Under the pieces are notes generated by a model that did not search any database, was not told the DNA's origin, and was given only the letters and a program-made list of their open reading frames with translations. DNA of 64,000 nucleotides from an uncultured Spirochaetaceae bacterium (lineage in GTDB: Bacteria; Spirochaetota; Spirochaetia; Sphaerochaetales; Sphaerochaetaceae), in the NCBI GenBank assembly GCA_944392985.1, contig CALXYL010000005.1:1-64000 (forward strand), written 5' to 3'. Within the stretch, counting starts at the first letter, position 1. The number at the start of each line of letters is the position of its first letter. Made by a program: the position numbers and the translations under genes. Shown here in pieces: positions 17,706-26,860 of this stretch.

Positions 17706-17711
17706 TAGAAT
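17706..17711 (+). promoter_or_regulatory. -10 element of gph, leaderless
   Basis: TAGAAT ends exactly six bases before ATG 17718, predicting a transcript that begins at the start codon. The -35 (TGTGCA, 17683-17688) is weak. Confidence 0.5.
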
Positions 17712-17717
17712 AGGGCC

Positions 17718-18380
17718 ATGAAAGCTGTTTTCTTCGATCTTGATGGTACTCTTCTCAATACACTTCCCGATATAAGGGCGGCTATCAACTACGCGCTCAG
17801 GGCATACGATGGAAAGGAAGCTGATGATGAGGATGTAAGGCGCTATGTCGGCCACGGTCTGCATCGCGCTCTTTCCCAGGCTGTCATAGAGAAGGAGCCG
17901 AAGGGGCTGGATGAGAATGAGATGTCCCTGATGTTTGCCCTGATGCTCAATGCATACCGCCGCCATCCCATTGAAGGTACCGTCCCATATCCCGGGATAG
18001 CAGAGCTTCTATCTGCGCTTAAGGAGCGGGGAATCAAGCTGGGGGTGGTTTCCAACAAGGAGGACAGCATCGTGCAGGAGATCATTGATGGACTGCTTCC
18101 TGATACCTTTGATTTCGTTTCCGGCGAAAGGCAGGGATTCCCGCTGAAACCAGATCCATCCCTCCTCTTGTACGGTCTTGGGAAAGTCGGCGCATCCTGT
18201 GGTGAATCAGTCTATGTCGGGGACAGCGAGGTGGATGCCGAGACGGGTCGTAGAGCGGGTATAAGGACAGTTATTGTCTCCTATGGCTTCAGAACAGAAG
18301 AGGAACTCAAGGCTTCAGGTATCCGAAGTGAAGCGGAAAATGCGTACAAGCTCGCGGAAATACTGGAGAGTATTCCCTAA
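17718..18380 (+). CDS. gph: phosphoglycolate phosphatase-like HAD hydrolase
   Basis: This 220-residue protein has FFDLDGTLLNTLPDI at the N-terminus (as in Gph), GVVSNKEDSIV as motif II and YVGDSEVDAETGRRAG as motif IV. Gph removes phosphate from 2-phosphoglycolate formed in DNA repair. It is distinct from the HAD gene at 6385, to which it is a distant paralogue. A second promoter-like TAGAAT (18386-18391) after it may serve the phosphoglucomutase. Confidence 0.85.
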   Translation: MKAVFFDLDGTLLNTLPDIRAAINYALRAYDGKEADDEDVRRYVGHGLHRALSQAVIEKEPKGLDENEMSLMFALMLNAYRRHPIEGTVPYPGIAELLSALKERGIKLGVVSNKEDSIVQEIIDGLLPDTFDFVSGERQGFPLKPDPSLLLYGLGKVGASCGESVYVGDSEVDAETGRRAGIRTVIVSYGFRTEEELKASGIRSEAENAYKLAEILESIP

Positions 18381-18415
18381 TATGGTAGAATCATAAGGTA
18401 AGAAGGAGGATTTGA

Positions 18416-20131
18416 ATGGAATTCACTGAGAAGATGAAGGCAGATGTCCTTGCAGCGGCAAGGGAGTATATCGCATCCGAGACAGAGGTCGTATTCAGCC
18501 GTGAGGTTGAGAATGCGGTGGAGCTTGGGGATTGGGAGGGGCTTTATGATCGCTTCTACACATCCCTTTCATTCGGTACGGCCGGCATGCGTGGCATGAT
18601 CGGAGGTGGAACGAACAGAATCAATACATTCATGGTCAGGAAGGTCACACAGGGCCTTGCGGATTATCTTGTCGCTTCTGTGTCTGATCCTTCCGTTGTC
18701 ATAGCCTATGATTCAAGGCTCTTCTCCCCGCAGTTCGCGCTTTCAGCGGCAAGGGTTCTCGCTTCCAACGGCGTCAGGGTCTATCTCTATGATTCCCTTC
18801 ATCCAGTACCGATGCTCTCCTTTGCCGTCAGGCACATGAAGGCCTCGGCAGGAATCGTTGTCACTGCTTCCCATAATCCATCCAAGTACAATGGCTATAA
18901 GGTCTACTGGTCGGACGGCGGCCAGGTCACTCCTCCTCATGATATCGAGATCGCGAAGAGGGCAAATGCAGTCAAGGCTGAGGATATCAAGGACGAGGAG
19001 GAGAGCGTGCTGCGTGAGCGCGGAACGCTACAGTCTGTGCCTCAGGAGGTCGATGAAGCATACTACAGCATGGTGAAGGCATCCCTTCGCAGGCCGGAGC
19101 TTATCAGTTCATCGTCGGTCAAGGTCGCTTACACGCCTCTTCATGGATCGGGTAACAAGCCTGTCCGCCATATGCTCTCATCCCTCGGTATTGAATGCCA
19201 TGTAGTGAAGGAGCAGGAGGAGCCCGATGGCAATTTCCCGACTGTGAAGCTGCCGAACCCTGAAAGCGCAGAGGCGATGCAGCGTGTTATAGCGCTTGGA
19301 AAGGAGATCAAGGCAGATATAGTCCTTGGAACGGATCCCGATGCCGACAGGCTTGGAATCGCTATACCGACTGATCCGGCCAAGACTGATTATCTTCTTC
19401 TCACAGGCAACCAGATAGCTACGCTTCTTGTTGATTATCTCCTGACAACCGCCCGCGAACAGAACAGGGAAGGCACTCCGTTTGTTGCAAAGAGCCTTGT
19501 GACGACTGATCTTGTCAGGAAGATCGCTGAAAAGAATGGTGGTGTCTGCAAGGATGTCCTGACTGGATTCAAGTACATCGCAGAGGAGATTGAGCGCATT
19601 GAGCGTGGAGAGAATCCGGGGAAATACTTCCTCTTCGGGTGCGAGGAGAGCTATGGATTCCTCACCGTCACATCAGTCCATGACAAGGATGCAGTCTCCT
19701 CCGCCGTTGCGGCAGTGGAGATGATGTGCTATTACGCTTCCCGCGGCATCACTCTGCAGCAGCGCCTCGATGCGATCTACGCATCCTACGGCTACTCGAC
19801 GGAGGTCGTGTTCTCGAATGAGTACGAAGGAGCGGCAGGAAAGGAGAAGATGGCTTCGATCATGGCTTCGATGCGTGCGCTGAAGAAGGGCGATACGCTT
19901 GTCGGACGCCAGATTGAGAGCGTTGAGGATCTGAAGAGCGGCAATACAGGCTTCCCCAAGGCTGATGTCATCATCATCCGCTTCGCATCAGGCGAGAAGC
20001 TCGTGGTAAGGCCCTCGGGCACCGAGCCCAAGATCAAGTATTATCTCTTCCTTTCAGAGGGACCGGACGGAAGAAAGGCCCTTGAGGAGAAAGTCGCTTC
20101 AGTCAAAGCGGAGTTCATGGCAGCTCTTTGA
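18416..20131 (+). CDS. phosphoglucomutase/phosphomannomutase
   Basis: This 571-residue enzyme has the four-domain alpha-D-phosphohexomutase plan: FGTAGMRGMIGGG near 60, the phosphoserine loop TASHNPSKYNGYK near 151, the Mg2+ loop GTDPDADRLGI near 300, the sugar loop FGCEESYGF near 400 and the phosphate-binding RPSGTEPKIKYY near 530. It interconverts hexose 1- and 6-phosphates and resembles the long PgcA/Pgm2 group. AGGAGG precedes ATG 18416. Confidence 0.93.
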   Translation: MEFTEKMKADVLAAAREYIASETEVVFSREVENAVELGDWEGLYDRFYTSLSFGTAGMRGMIGGGTNRINTFMVRKVTQGLADYLVASVSDPSVVIAYDSRLFSPQFALSAARVLASNGVRVYLYDSLHPVPMLSFAVRHMKASAGIVVTASHNPSKYNGYKVYWSDGGQVTPPHDIEIAKRANAVKAEDIKDEEESVLRERGTLQSVPQEVDEAYYSMVKASLRRPELISSSSVKVAYTPLHGSGNKPVRHMLSSLGIECHVVKEQEEPDGNFPTVKLPNPESAEAMQRVIALGKEIKADIVLGTDPDADRLGIAIPTDPAKTDYLLLTGNQIATLLVDYLLTTAREQNREGTPFVAKSLVTTDLVRKIAEKNGGVCKDVLTGFKYIAEEIERIERGENPGKYFLFGCEESYGFLTVTSVHDKDAVSSAVAAVEMMCYYASRGITLQQRLDAIYASYGYSTEVVFSNEYEGAAGKEKMASIMASMRALKKGDTLVGRQIESVEDLKSGNTGFPKADVIIIRFASGEKLVVRPSGTEPKIKYYLFLSEGPDGRKALEEKVASVKAEFMAAL

Positions 20132-20910
20132 TGAGAGCGTTCTATATGAGGAGAAGGGGAGTGCCCCTGGTGCTCTCCTTCCTCCGGGATGAGGACATGG
20201 AATCATTCGCTCCTTCGCCTTTGGAGCTCATCGCATCCACCCCTGTCGGTCTGGATGAGGCGTTCCTTCTTCGCTCCTTGTCAGATGATCTTCTCTCATC
20301 CCTTCGACGGTGGCGGCAGGAAAGGCGGTATATTCCCCGCCTTCTTGTGTCTGCGCTGGCATTTCTCCTCCTTTACCTCTTCTTCTCTCTTGTGCTTCTC
20401 GATCCTGTTCCGATGATCGATGAGCTTCTTTTCTCATTCATCGGAGCAGGGGCAGCGTGGATCATCATGTCCCGTGCCGATGAGCGCTCATCATTCATGA
20501 AGGGCAAGATGGAGATGATTGAGGATATGCTGGATTCATACAGCCTCGTGCTCTCAGGGGATATGGCAGCACTGGAAGAGTATTATGATGGGCTTTATTC
20601 ATATTCCCCCGTTGAGCTTGCTTCCATGATAGCCACGGGAACGCTTCCTCCGCTGCCTTCCCTCAATGAAGGATGGAAGGAGGAGTTCTCCTTATCCCTC
20701 CTTTCCCACCTCCGTGCGGTTGACAGCGGTATCGATCATACGCTCAGGAGGATAGAAAGCGATCATGACAGGGAGAGGACTGCGCATTTCCTTGTCCATC
20801 AGGTCTCCGTTGGGTCCCTTGATCTTCTGGATCTGGCGCTGTATCAGGCTCTGGGTCCCGCTTCATTTCAGAGAAAAAAGCCGTCGGATCCAGCAGTTTC
20901 CTCAGTTTGA
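20131..20910 (+). CDS. two-TM membrane protein of unknown function
   Basis: The 259-residue product has an N-terminal cytoplasmic segment, two adjacent hydrophobic helices at about 68-90 and 97-112 (LLVSALAFLLLYLFFSLVLL is the first) and a soluble helical C-terminal part. It starts at ATG 20131, overlapping the phosphoglucomutase stop (TGATG), so it is coupled to it. No family is recognised. Confidence 0.75.
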   Translation: MRAFYMRRRGVPLVLSFLRDEDMESFAPSPLELIASTPVGLDEAFLLRSLSDDLLSSLRRWRQERRYIPRLLVSALAFLLLYLFFSLVLLDPVPMIDELLFSFIGAGAAWIIMSRADERSSFMKGKMEMIEDMLDSYSLVLSGDMAALEEYYDGLYSYSPVELASMIATGTLPPLPSLNEGWKEEFSLSLLSHLRAVDSGIDHTLRRIESDHDRERTAHFLVHQVSVGSLDLLDLALYQALGPASFQRKKPSDPAVSSV

Positions 20911-20989
20911 GGGAATCCTTATCTTGATTTCAGACAAATTGCCGCATTAGTGCTGTTTTTCCTGTTTTCGTATCGCTATCCTGTGTTAC

Positions 20990-20995
20990 TATAAT
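20990..20995 (+). promoter_or_regulatory. -10 element ahead of the BMP ABC operon
   Basis: A consensus TATAAT lies upstream of the ABC ATPase. It overlaps an ATG at 20994, which argues that translation starts downstream, at TTG 21015. Confidence 0.55.
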
Positions 20996-21014
20996 GACAT
21001 CGAGAGGTAAGGCT

Positions 21015-22547
21015 TTGGAACGTAACTGTGCAATCGAGATGAAGGGCATTACCAAGCGCTTCGGTGAAGTCGTTGCAAACGATGGCATCGATCTCTCTGT
21101 CGAGTGGGGCGAGATCCTTGCCCTCCTTGGTGAGAACGGAAGCGGCAAGACCACGCTGATGAACATGCTCTCAGGAATCTATCAGCCGGATGAAGGCGGT
21201 ATATGGGTCGATGGCCAGCAGGTCTACATCCAGTCACCGAAGGATGCTTTCCAGAATGGGATCGGAATGATCCATCAGCATTATAAGCTCGTTGAGGTCT
21301 TCACTGCAGCCCAGAATATCATCCTGGGGCTGAATGAGGAGAAGATGGATCTCAAGGCCACGAATGCGAAGGTCAAGGAGATATGCGATCGCTATGGCTT
21401 CGAGATCGATCCCACGATGAAGGTGTATGATATGTCTGTCTCCCAGAAGCAGACTGTCGAGATTGTCAAGGTGCTGTATCGTGGAGCCAATATCCTCATC
21501 CTTGATGAGCCGACAGCAGTCCTCACGCCGCAGGAGACAGTCAAGCTGTTCAATGTCCTCAGGAACATGAAGGCTGACGGGAAGGCGATCATCATCATCA
21601 CCCACAAGCTGAATGAGGTCATGGAGGTCTCTGACCGTGTCGCTGTCCTCCGGAAGGGGCAGTACATCGGTACTGTCAATACACAGGAGACCAATCCACA
21701 GGCGTTGACGGATATGATGGTCGGCCATGCAGTGAGCCTCAATATTGAGAGACCGAGATATGACAATCCGCAGTGCAAGCTCGTTGTCGAAGGGCTGACA
21801 TGCATAGATGAGGAGGGTGTGACAAGGCTTGATGATGTCTCGTTCACAGCCAATACAGGCGAGATCCTCGGGGTTGCCGGCATCTCAGGTTCCGGCCAGA
21901 AGGAGCTGCTCGAGGCCATGACCGGGCTCTACCCCGTCAAATCAGGCAGCGTGCGCTATGTAAGCGACAGCGGCGAGGAGGTGGAGCTTATCGGCAAGAC
22001 CCCGATGCAGATAAGAAAGACGGGGGTAGGCATGGCATTCGTGCCTGAGGACCGCCTTGGCATGGGGCTTGTCGGGTCGATGGGCATGACTGGCAACATG
22101 ATGCTCCGCTCATGGAGGAACGGCAGGGGGGCGCTTCTGAAGAACAAGGAACCGCAGGCGCTTGCCAACCGGATACTTGATGAGCTGGAAGTCGTAACGC
22201 CCGGTACGGAGTATCCTGTCCGACGGCTTTCCGGTGGCAATGTCCAGAAGGTCCTTGTCGGACGCGAGATCGCAATCCAGCCATCTGTGCTCCTGACCGC
22301 CTACGCAGTCCGCGGTCTGGATATCAACACATCGTACACGATCTACAACCTGCTTACGGAGCAGAAGATGAATGGTGTTGCCGTTGTCTATGTCGGGGAG
22401 GATCTTGATGTCCTTCTGGAACTCGCGGACCGCATCCTCGTGCTCTGCGCTGGCAAGGTGAGCGGCATAGTCGACGCCCGTACCGCAACGAAGGAGGAAA
22501 TCGGCCTTATGATGACGCATCTGGCAGATAAGGAGGTGGAAGGATGA
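21015..22547 (+). CDS. ABC transporter ATPase, double domain (BMP/nucleoside type)
   Basis: This protein of about 510 residues has two ABC cassettes. The first has GENGSGKTT and LILDEPTAVLTP; the second has GISGSGQKEL and the signature LSGGNVQKV. Its Walker B differs, reading LLTAYAVRGLD where LLxAxPTRGLD is usual. This layout is that of the MglA/RbsA and YufO/NupA proteins. TTG 21015 is favoured because GAGAGG precedes it and an upstream ATG (20994) lies inside the TATAAT; ATG 21039 is also possible. It energises the two permeases that follow. Confidence 0.93.
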   Translation: MERNCAIEMKGITKRFGEVVANDGIDLSVEWGEILALLGENGSGKTTLMNMLSGIYQPDEGGIWVDGQQVYIQSPKDAFQNGIGMIHQHYKLVEVFTAAQNIILGLNEEKMDLKATNAKVKEICDRYGFEIDPTMKVYDMSVSQKQTVEIVKVLYRGANILILDEPTAVLTPQETVKLFNVLRNMKADGKAIIIITHKLNEVMEVSDRVAVLRKGQYIGTVNTQETNPQALTDMMVGHAVSLNIERPRYDNPQCKLVVEGLTCIDEEGVTRLDDVSFTANTGEILGVAGISGSGQKELLEAMTGLYPVKSGSVRYVSDSGEEVELIGKTPMQIRKTGVGMAFVPEDRLGMGLVGSMGMTGNMMLRSWRNGRGALLKNKEPQALANRILDELEVVTPGTEYPVRRLSGGNVQKVLVGREIAIQPSVLLTAYAVRGLDINTSYTIYNLLTEQKMNGVAVVYVGEDLDVLLELADRILVLCAGKVSGIVDARTATKEEIGLMMTHLADKEVEG

Positions 22548-23638
22548 AGAATGATATCAGAACTCCTTTTGTCCGCCTTGCAAAGAGGAATGACATAGAT
22601 CCGAAGAAAGCGTGGATCATCCGTGTCTCGTCGATCATCATCGCGCTGATCCTCGGCTTCATTCCGATTCTTATCACAGGATCGAATCCATTCGAGGCGT
22701 ATTCGGTTATTGTCCAGGGATCGTTGCTGAGGCCGACTTATTTCAGGCAGACAGTGAAGATTGCGATTCCTCTCCTCGCATGTGCCCTTGCCATAGCGCC
22801 ATGCTTCAAGATGAGGTTCTGGAATATCGGAGCTGAGGGACAGATAACGATCGGTGCCATGTGCGCCTCGTATTTCGCGCTCTATTGGGTTGGGAAGGTT
22901 CCCCATGTCGTACTGCTTCTTATCATGTTCCTTGCTGCGCTTGCGGGAGGAGCGGTCTGGGGCCTGATCCCCGCATTCTTCAAGGCGAAGTGGAACACGA
23001 ATGAGACCTTGTTCACGCTGATGATGAATTATATCGCGATCGGTATAGTCGCCTGGCTCCAGGGCGGTCCCTGGGAAGGACGTCAGGGAAGCCAGCTGAT
23101 TCCGCAGTTCAAGGATGCCGCACGCCTTCCCGATGTGTTTGGAGTGCATATCGGATGGATATTCTCCCTCATCCTCGTTGTTCTCATGTATTTCTACATG
23201 AACAAGACGAAGCAGGGATATGAGGTTGCTGTCATCGGCGACAGCGTCAACACCGCGCGGTATGCCGGGATGAATGTCGGATACATCATCATGCGCACGA
23301 TGGCTATTTCCGGTGCTATCAGCGGTTTTGTGGGCTTCATGATCGTTTCCGGCGCAAATTATACGCTATACAGCGGGGTCGCCGACGGTGTCGGCTTCAC
23401 ATCGATAAGCGTTGCCTGGCTCAGCCAGCTCAACCCATTCGCGATGATAGTCATATCGATGCTCCTGGCTGTGCTGGACAAGGGATCCACGACTCTCCAG
23501 AGCCGCATGAGCATTCCTGCTTCCATCTCGGATATCATCACTGGCATCCTGCTTTTCGCGATGCTCAGCTGCGAATTCTTCATCAATTACCGTCTCATCT
23601 TCCGAGGACGTGCAGAAGGCAAGGAGGATGGAAAATGA
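22544..23638 (+). CDS. ABC permease, BMP/nucleoside type (YufP/NupB-like)
   Basis: This 364-residue protein has eight to ten hydrophobic segments and the conserved region FWNIGAEGQITIGAM near 100, with NETLFTLMMNYIA near 150 and TARYAGMNVGYIIMRTMAI near 240. It is the first of two unlike permeases of the importer. ATG 22544 lies in the ATGA overlap with the ATPase. Confidence 0.92.
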   Translation: MKNDIRTPFVRLAKRNDIDPKKAWIIRVSSIIIALILGFIPILITGSNPFEAYSVIVQGSLLRPTYFRQTVKIAIPLLACALAIAPCFKMRFWNIGAEGQITIGAMCASYFALYWVGKVPHVVLLLIMFLAALAGGAVWGLIPAFFKAKWNTNETLFTLMMNYIAIGIVAWLQGGPWEGRQGSQLIPQFKDAARLPDVFGVHIGWIFSLILVVLMYFYMNKTKQGYEVAVIGDSVNTARYAGMNVGYIIMRTMAISGAISGFVGFMIVSGANYTLYSGVADGVGFTSISVAWLSQLNPFAMIVISMLLAVLDKGSTTLQSRMSIPASISDIITGILLFAMLSCEFFINYRLIFRGRAEGKEDGK

Positions 23639-24618
23639 ACATGATAGTCACTCTTGTCACCGCTGGAATCACATTCGGAACCGTATTGATGTACGGAACG
23701 CTTGGAGAGATCCTTACGGAGAAATCCGGGAATCTCAATCTTGGCGTGGAAGGCATCATGTATATGGGAGGTGCGTTCGGTCTTGCTGGTGCATTCTACT
23801 ATGAGAAAGCCGCTGGAGCGGCTGCAAGCGGACCTATCGCCATCATCCTTGCGCTCCTTGCCGCCTTTGCAGCCGGTGCTGCTGCAAGCGCCATCTACAG
23901 CTTCCTGACGATAACGCTGCGTACGAACCAGAACGTAACCGGTCTTGCCCTCTCCATCTTCGGTACTGGAGTCGGGCAGTTCGTCGGTGAGTTCATGCGT
24001 CTGAGCGAGGGAGGTTATGTCGCGCTGAGCAACAATCTGAAGAATGCGTTCTCTGCAGCCGTGATGCCTTCGTTCCTGCAGGGAATACCGATCATCGGAC
24101 CGATTGCATTCAGCCATACGATCTTCTTCTACATGGCCGTTGTCCTGGCTGTGCTGATGCATCTGTATTTCTCCAGGACGCGCTCCGGTCTCTATCTCAG
24201 GGCAGTGGGTGAGAGCCCTGCCACCAGCGACGCTGCGGGAATCAATACGACAAAGTACAAGTATCTTGCGACGATCATCGGTGGTGGTATCTCCGCTATC
24301 GGAGGAATGGTTTATATCGTCACCACTGCCGGATGCGTCTGGAATCATGAGGGGCTTTCGGGAGTCGGCTGGCTTGCTGTCGCGCTTGTCATCTTCTGCA
24401 TCTGGAGGCCGCTGAACGCCATATGGGGAAGCATCGTATTCGGAGCCATGATGATCATGTATCTGCGCGTCTCGATTCCATTCATCCCGCAGCAGCTCTA
24501 TAAGATCCTTCCGTATGTCGTAACGGTTATCGTCCTCATCTTCACAAGCATGCGCAACAGCCGTGACAAACAGCCTCCAGCTTCGCTTGGATTGAACTAT
24601 TTCAGGGAGGAACGCTGA
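23635..24618 (+). CDS. ABC permease, BMP/nucleoside type (YufQ/NupC-like)
   Basis: The 327-residue second permease carries EKSGNLNLGVEGIMYMGGA near 30, RTNQNVTGLALSIFGTG near 100 and GESPATSDAAGINTTKYKY near 195. All are typical of the partner of YufP. It starts in an ATGA overlap with the first permease. A short gap of 71 bp with a small hairpin precedes the binding protein. Confidence 0.92.
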   Translation: MNMIVTLVTAGITFGTVLMYGTLGEILTEKSGNLNLGVEGIMYMGGAFGLAGAFYYEKAAGAAASGPIAIILALLAAFAAGAAASAIYSFLTITLRTNQNVTGLALSIFGTGVGQFVGEFMRLSEGGYVALSNNLKNAFSAAVMPSFLQGIPIIGPIAFSHTIFFYMAVVLAVLMHLYFSRTRSGLYLRAVGESPATSDAAGINTTKYKYLATIIGGGISAIGGMVYIVTTAGCVWNHEGLSGVGWLAVALVIFCIWRPLNAIWGSIVFGAMMIMYLRVSIPFIPQQLYKILPYVVTVIVLIFTSMRNSRDKQPPASLGLNYFREER

Positions 24619-24689
24619 GCAAACAGACTGCATTTCATGCGGTTTTATGATAATCTGGGATCAGGCTAAGAACCTGAAAGGAGAGAAAC

Positions 24690-25904
24690 ATGAAGAGAGC
24701 ATTGACACTTCTCGTTGTTCTGGGTCTCGTATGCAGCTTCGCTTTCGCCGCTGGAGGAGCAGAGTCAGCATCATCTGCTGCTGATTCCAACACGATCAAG
24801 GTAGGCCTGATCTGCATTGGTGATGAGAATGACCAGGGCTACACCTACAACTTCATCCGCGGACGCGATGAGGCGACGGAAATCCTCGCGAAGGAGGGCA
24901 TCAACATCGAGTGGCTGACGATCTACAACATCGGCGAGGACTCGAGCTGCATCGATGCCAATATCGAGGCTGCAGAGGAAGGATGCGAGATCATCATCAA
25001 CAACAGCTATGGCTTCGAGCCGTTCATGCTTGAGGTCGTTGATGACTATCCTGAGATTGAGTTCATCAGCTGCACGAACTGCGCTTCCGTTTTCGATGGC
25101 AGGGATAACACCCATAATGCATTCGCAAACATCTTCGAAGGCCGCTATATTGCAGGTGTTGTCGCTGGTATGAAGCTCCAGCAGATGGTCGATGAAGGCA
25201 CGATCAAGCCTGAAGAGGCTGTTATCGGCTACGTCGGCGCATTCCCGTTTGCAGAGGTTGTTTCTGGATACACCAGCTACTTCCTCGGTGCAAGGAGCGT
25301 CTGCCCATCTGTGACGATGAAGGTCATGTATGTAAGCTCATGGTCCGATGCGACAGCCGAGTCTGATGCTGCGCTTGCCCTTATCGATCAGGGATGTGTC
25401 CTCATCAGCCAGCACTCTGACAACACGACACCGGCAACTGCTGCACAGTCACGCGGTGTCTTCCATACCGGATACAACAACGATATGACGGGAATCGCTC
25501 CTGAAGCATCCCTCATCGGAACAAGGATTGACTGGGGCATTTACTTCTCCGAGGCTATCAGGGCATATGCAAATGGAGAGGAGATTCCGCAGGATTGGTG
25601 TGCAGGAATGGCTGACGGCGCAGTCGTCATGACTCCGCTCAATGAGGCTATCGCAGCCCCTGGAACAGCAGAGAAGGTCGCAGAGGTTGAGGCAGCTCTT
25701 GCTGATGGCTCACTCCAGGTCTTCGACACAAGCACATTCACAGTCGGCGGTGAGGAGCTTACGCATGCGTTCGCACTCGATACCGATGGTGACTTCACTC
25801 CTGATTCGGAAGAGGCTGTCTATGATGGAGCCTTCCACGAGTCCGTTTTCCAGTCAGCACCGTATTTCACGGTCCGCATCGACGGAATCACAGAGCTCAA
25901 CTGA
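24690..25904 (+). CDS. BMP family substrate-binding protein
   Basis: This 404-residue protein has a signal peptide ending AFA, with mature start AGGAES, as seen in spirochaetal binding proteins; a clear lipobox is not evident. The BMP domain follows (IKVGLICIGDENDQGYTYNF). Relatives bind nucleosides (PnrA, YufN). AAGGAGAG precedes ATG 24690, and a TATGAT at 24646 may provide its own promoter, giving the excess of binding protein usual in such importers. The operon order ATPase, permease, permease, binding protein differs from many Firmicutes, where the binding protein comes first. Confidence 0.93.
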   Translation: MKRALTLLVVLGLVCSFAFAAGGAESASSAADSNTIKVGLICIGDENDQGYTYNFIRGRDEATEILAKEGINIEWLTIYNIGEDSSCIDANIEAAEEGCEIIINNSYGFEPFMLEVVDDYPEIEFISCTNCASVFDGRDNTHNAFANIFEGRYIAGVVAGMKLQQMVDEGTIKPEEAVIGYVGAFPFAEVVSGYTSYFLGARSVCPSVTMKVMYVSSWSDATAESDAALALIDQGCVLISQHSDNTTPATAAQSRGVFHTGYNNDMTGIAPEASLIGTRIDWGIYFSEAIRAYANGEEIPQDWCAGMADGAVVMTPLNEAIAAPGTAEKVAEVEAALADGSLQVFDTSTFTVGGEELTHAFALDTDGDFTPDSEEAVYDGAFHESVFQSAPYFTVRIDGITELN

Positions 25905-25921
25905 TCTCTGTCAATCGTTTT

Positions 25922-25952
25922 CCCTCCTCGCTTTGAGGAGGGATTCTTTTTT
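25922..25952 (+). terminator. Rho-independent terminator of the BMP operon
   Basis: CCCTCCTC (25922-25929) pairs with GAGGAGGG (25935-25942) across a five-base loop and is followed by ATTCTTTTTT. It is a strong, textbook terminator. Confidence 0.95.
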
Positions 25953-25954
25953 GC

Positions 25955-25960
25955 TATCAT
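25955..25960 (+). promoter_or_regulatory. -10 element of rsmA, leaderless
   Basis: TGC-TATCAT, an extended -10, ends six bases before ATG 25967 and directly abuts the T-run of the preceding terminator. The -35 region would overlap the terminator stem. Confidence 0.5.
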
Positions 25961-25966
25961 CAAGGC

Positions 25967-26815
25967 ATGTGGAATCTGAATTACAGCAGCGTCAGTGAGA
26001 TTGCCAGCGTCCTTTCCAGTCATGGTCTGGCTATGACGAAGAAATTCGGGCAGAATTTCCTGATCTCTCCGGAGGCTAGGGAGCGCATCGTCTCGCTGAT
26101 CCGGCCGAGGAAAGGAATGAATGTCTGGGAGATAGGTCCCGGTCTTGGTGCTATCACGCACCACATACTGCAGCAGGGCGCACATGTTACGGCATTCGAG
26201 ATCGATCATGGCTTTGCTTCCGTCCTTCGTGAGGAGGCGTTTGCTGATGAGGATTTCACCCTTGTGGAAGGGGATGCGCTCGAGACACTGTTCTCCGTCG
26301 ATCCTGACTTCTCCACCATTGTCGGCAACCTGCCGTATAATGTCGGATCCCAGGTCATCGCCAGACTGATCGAGTCAGGGCTCCTTCCTGATTCCATGGT
26401 ATTCACTCTCCAGAAGGAGGTGGCGGCGCGGATGGCGGCAAGGCCAGGAAGTGACGACTACTCATCCTTCTCCATCCTTACCCAGATCGACTATACCAAT
26501 GAGACGGCATTCACGCTGAGTCCTGGATGCTTCTATCCGCCACCAAAGGTCGAGAGCGCTGTTGTTCTGATGCGCAGGAAGGAGGTGCCGCTTGTGCCGG
26601 ATGAGGACAGGGTGCTGTTCCTTTCCATGGTGAGGGCGCTCTTTGCCCAGAGGCGCAAGACGATCCGCAACAACCTCCTGGCTTCTCCATCCTTCTCATC
26701 CCGTGGGCGGGATAGGATTGAGGAGGCATTCCGCAGTGCCGCCCTTTCTGGCAGCGAAAGGGCGGAGAAGCTGGGTTTTGATGAGCTTCTTTCATTGATG
26801 GATGCATTGAAATAG
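25967..26815 (+). CDS. rsmA: 16S rRNA A1518/A1519 dimethyltransferase
   Basis: This 282-residue KsgA homologue has KKFGQNFLI near residue 25, VWEIGPGLGAITHHIL near 48 (SAM binding), the catalytic VGNLPYNVGSQ near 120, and FYPPPKVESAVV near 185. It dimethylates two adjacent adenines of the 16S 3' hairpin. It appears to be monocistronic and converges on pta. Confidence 0.96.
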   Translation: MWNLNYSSVSEIASVLSSHGLAMTKKFGQNFLISPEARERIVSLIRPRKGMNVWEIGPGLGAITHHILQQGAHVTAFEIDHGFASVLREEAFADEDFTLVEGDALETLFSVDPDFSTIVGNLPYNVGSQVIARLIESGLLPDSMVFTLQKEVAARMAARPGSDDYSSFSILTQIDYTNETAFTLSPGCFYPPPKVESAVVLMRRKEVPLVPDEDRVLFLSMVRALFAQRRKTIRNNLLASPSFSSRGRDRIEEAFRSAALSGSERAEKLGFDELLSLMDALK

Positions 26816-26818
26816 GAA

Positions 26819-26840
26819 GCTCCCCTGCAATGAGGGGAGC
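26819..26840. terminator. hairpin between convergent rsmA and pta
   Basis: GCTCCCCT (26819-26826) pairs with AGGGGAGC (26833-26840). Tails are only moderately T-rich on the minus side, so it is a weak or bidirectional terminator. Confidence 0.6.
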
Positions 26841-26860
26841 CGTCCGTATGTTTGGAATGC

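Noticed and set aside
22388-23149. 253-codon minus-strand frame over the ABC permease
   Set aside because: It overlaps two certain genes, is full of charged residues without a motif, and has no start signal.
23587-24633. 348-codon minus-strand frame over the second permease
   Set aside because: It is the reverse shadow of a hydrophobic gene; no family resemblance and no promoter.
24655-24689. Small hairpin before the BMP gene as a terminator or riboswitch
   Set aside because: Only five base pairs, no T-run, and a purine riboswitch core is not visible.
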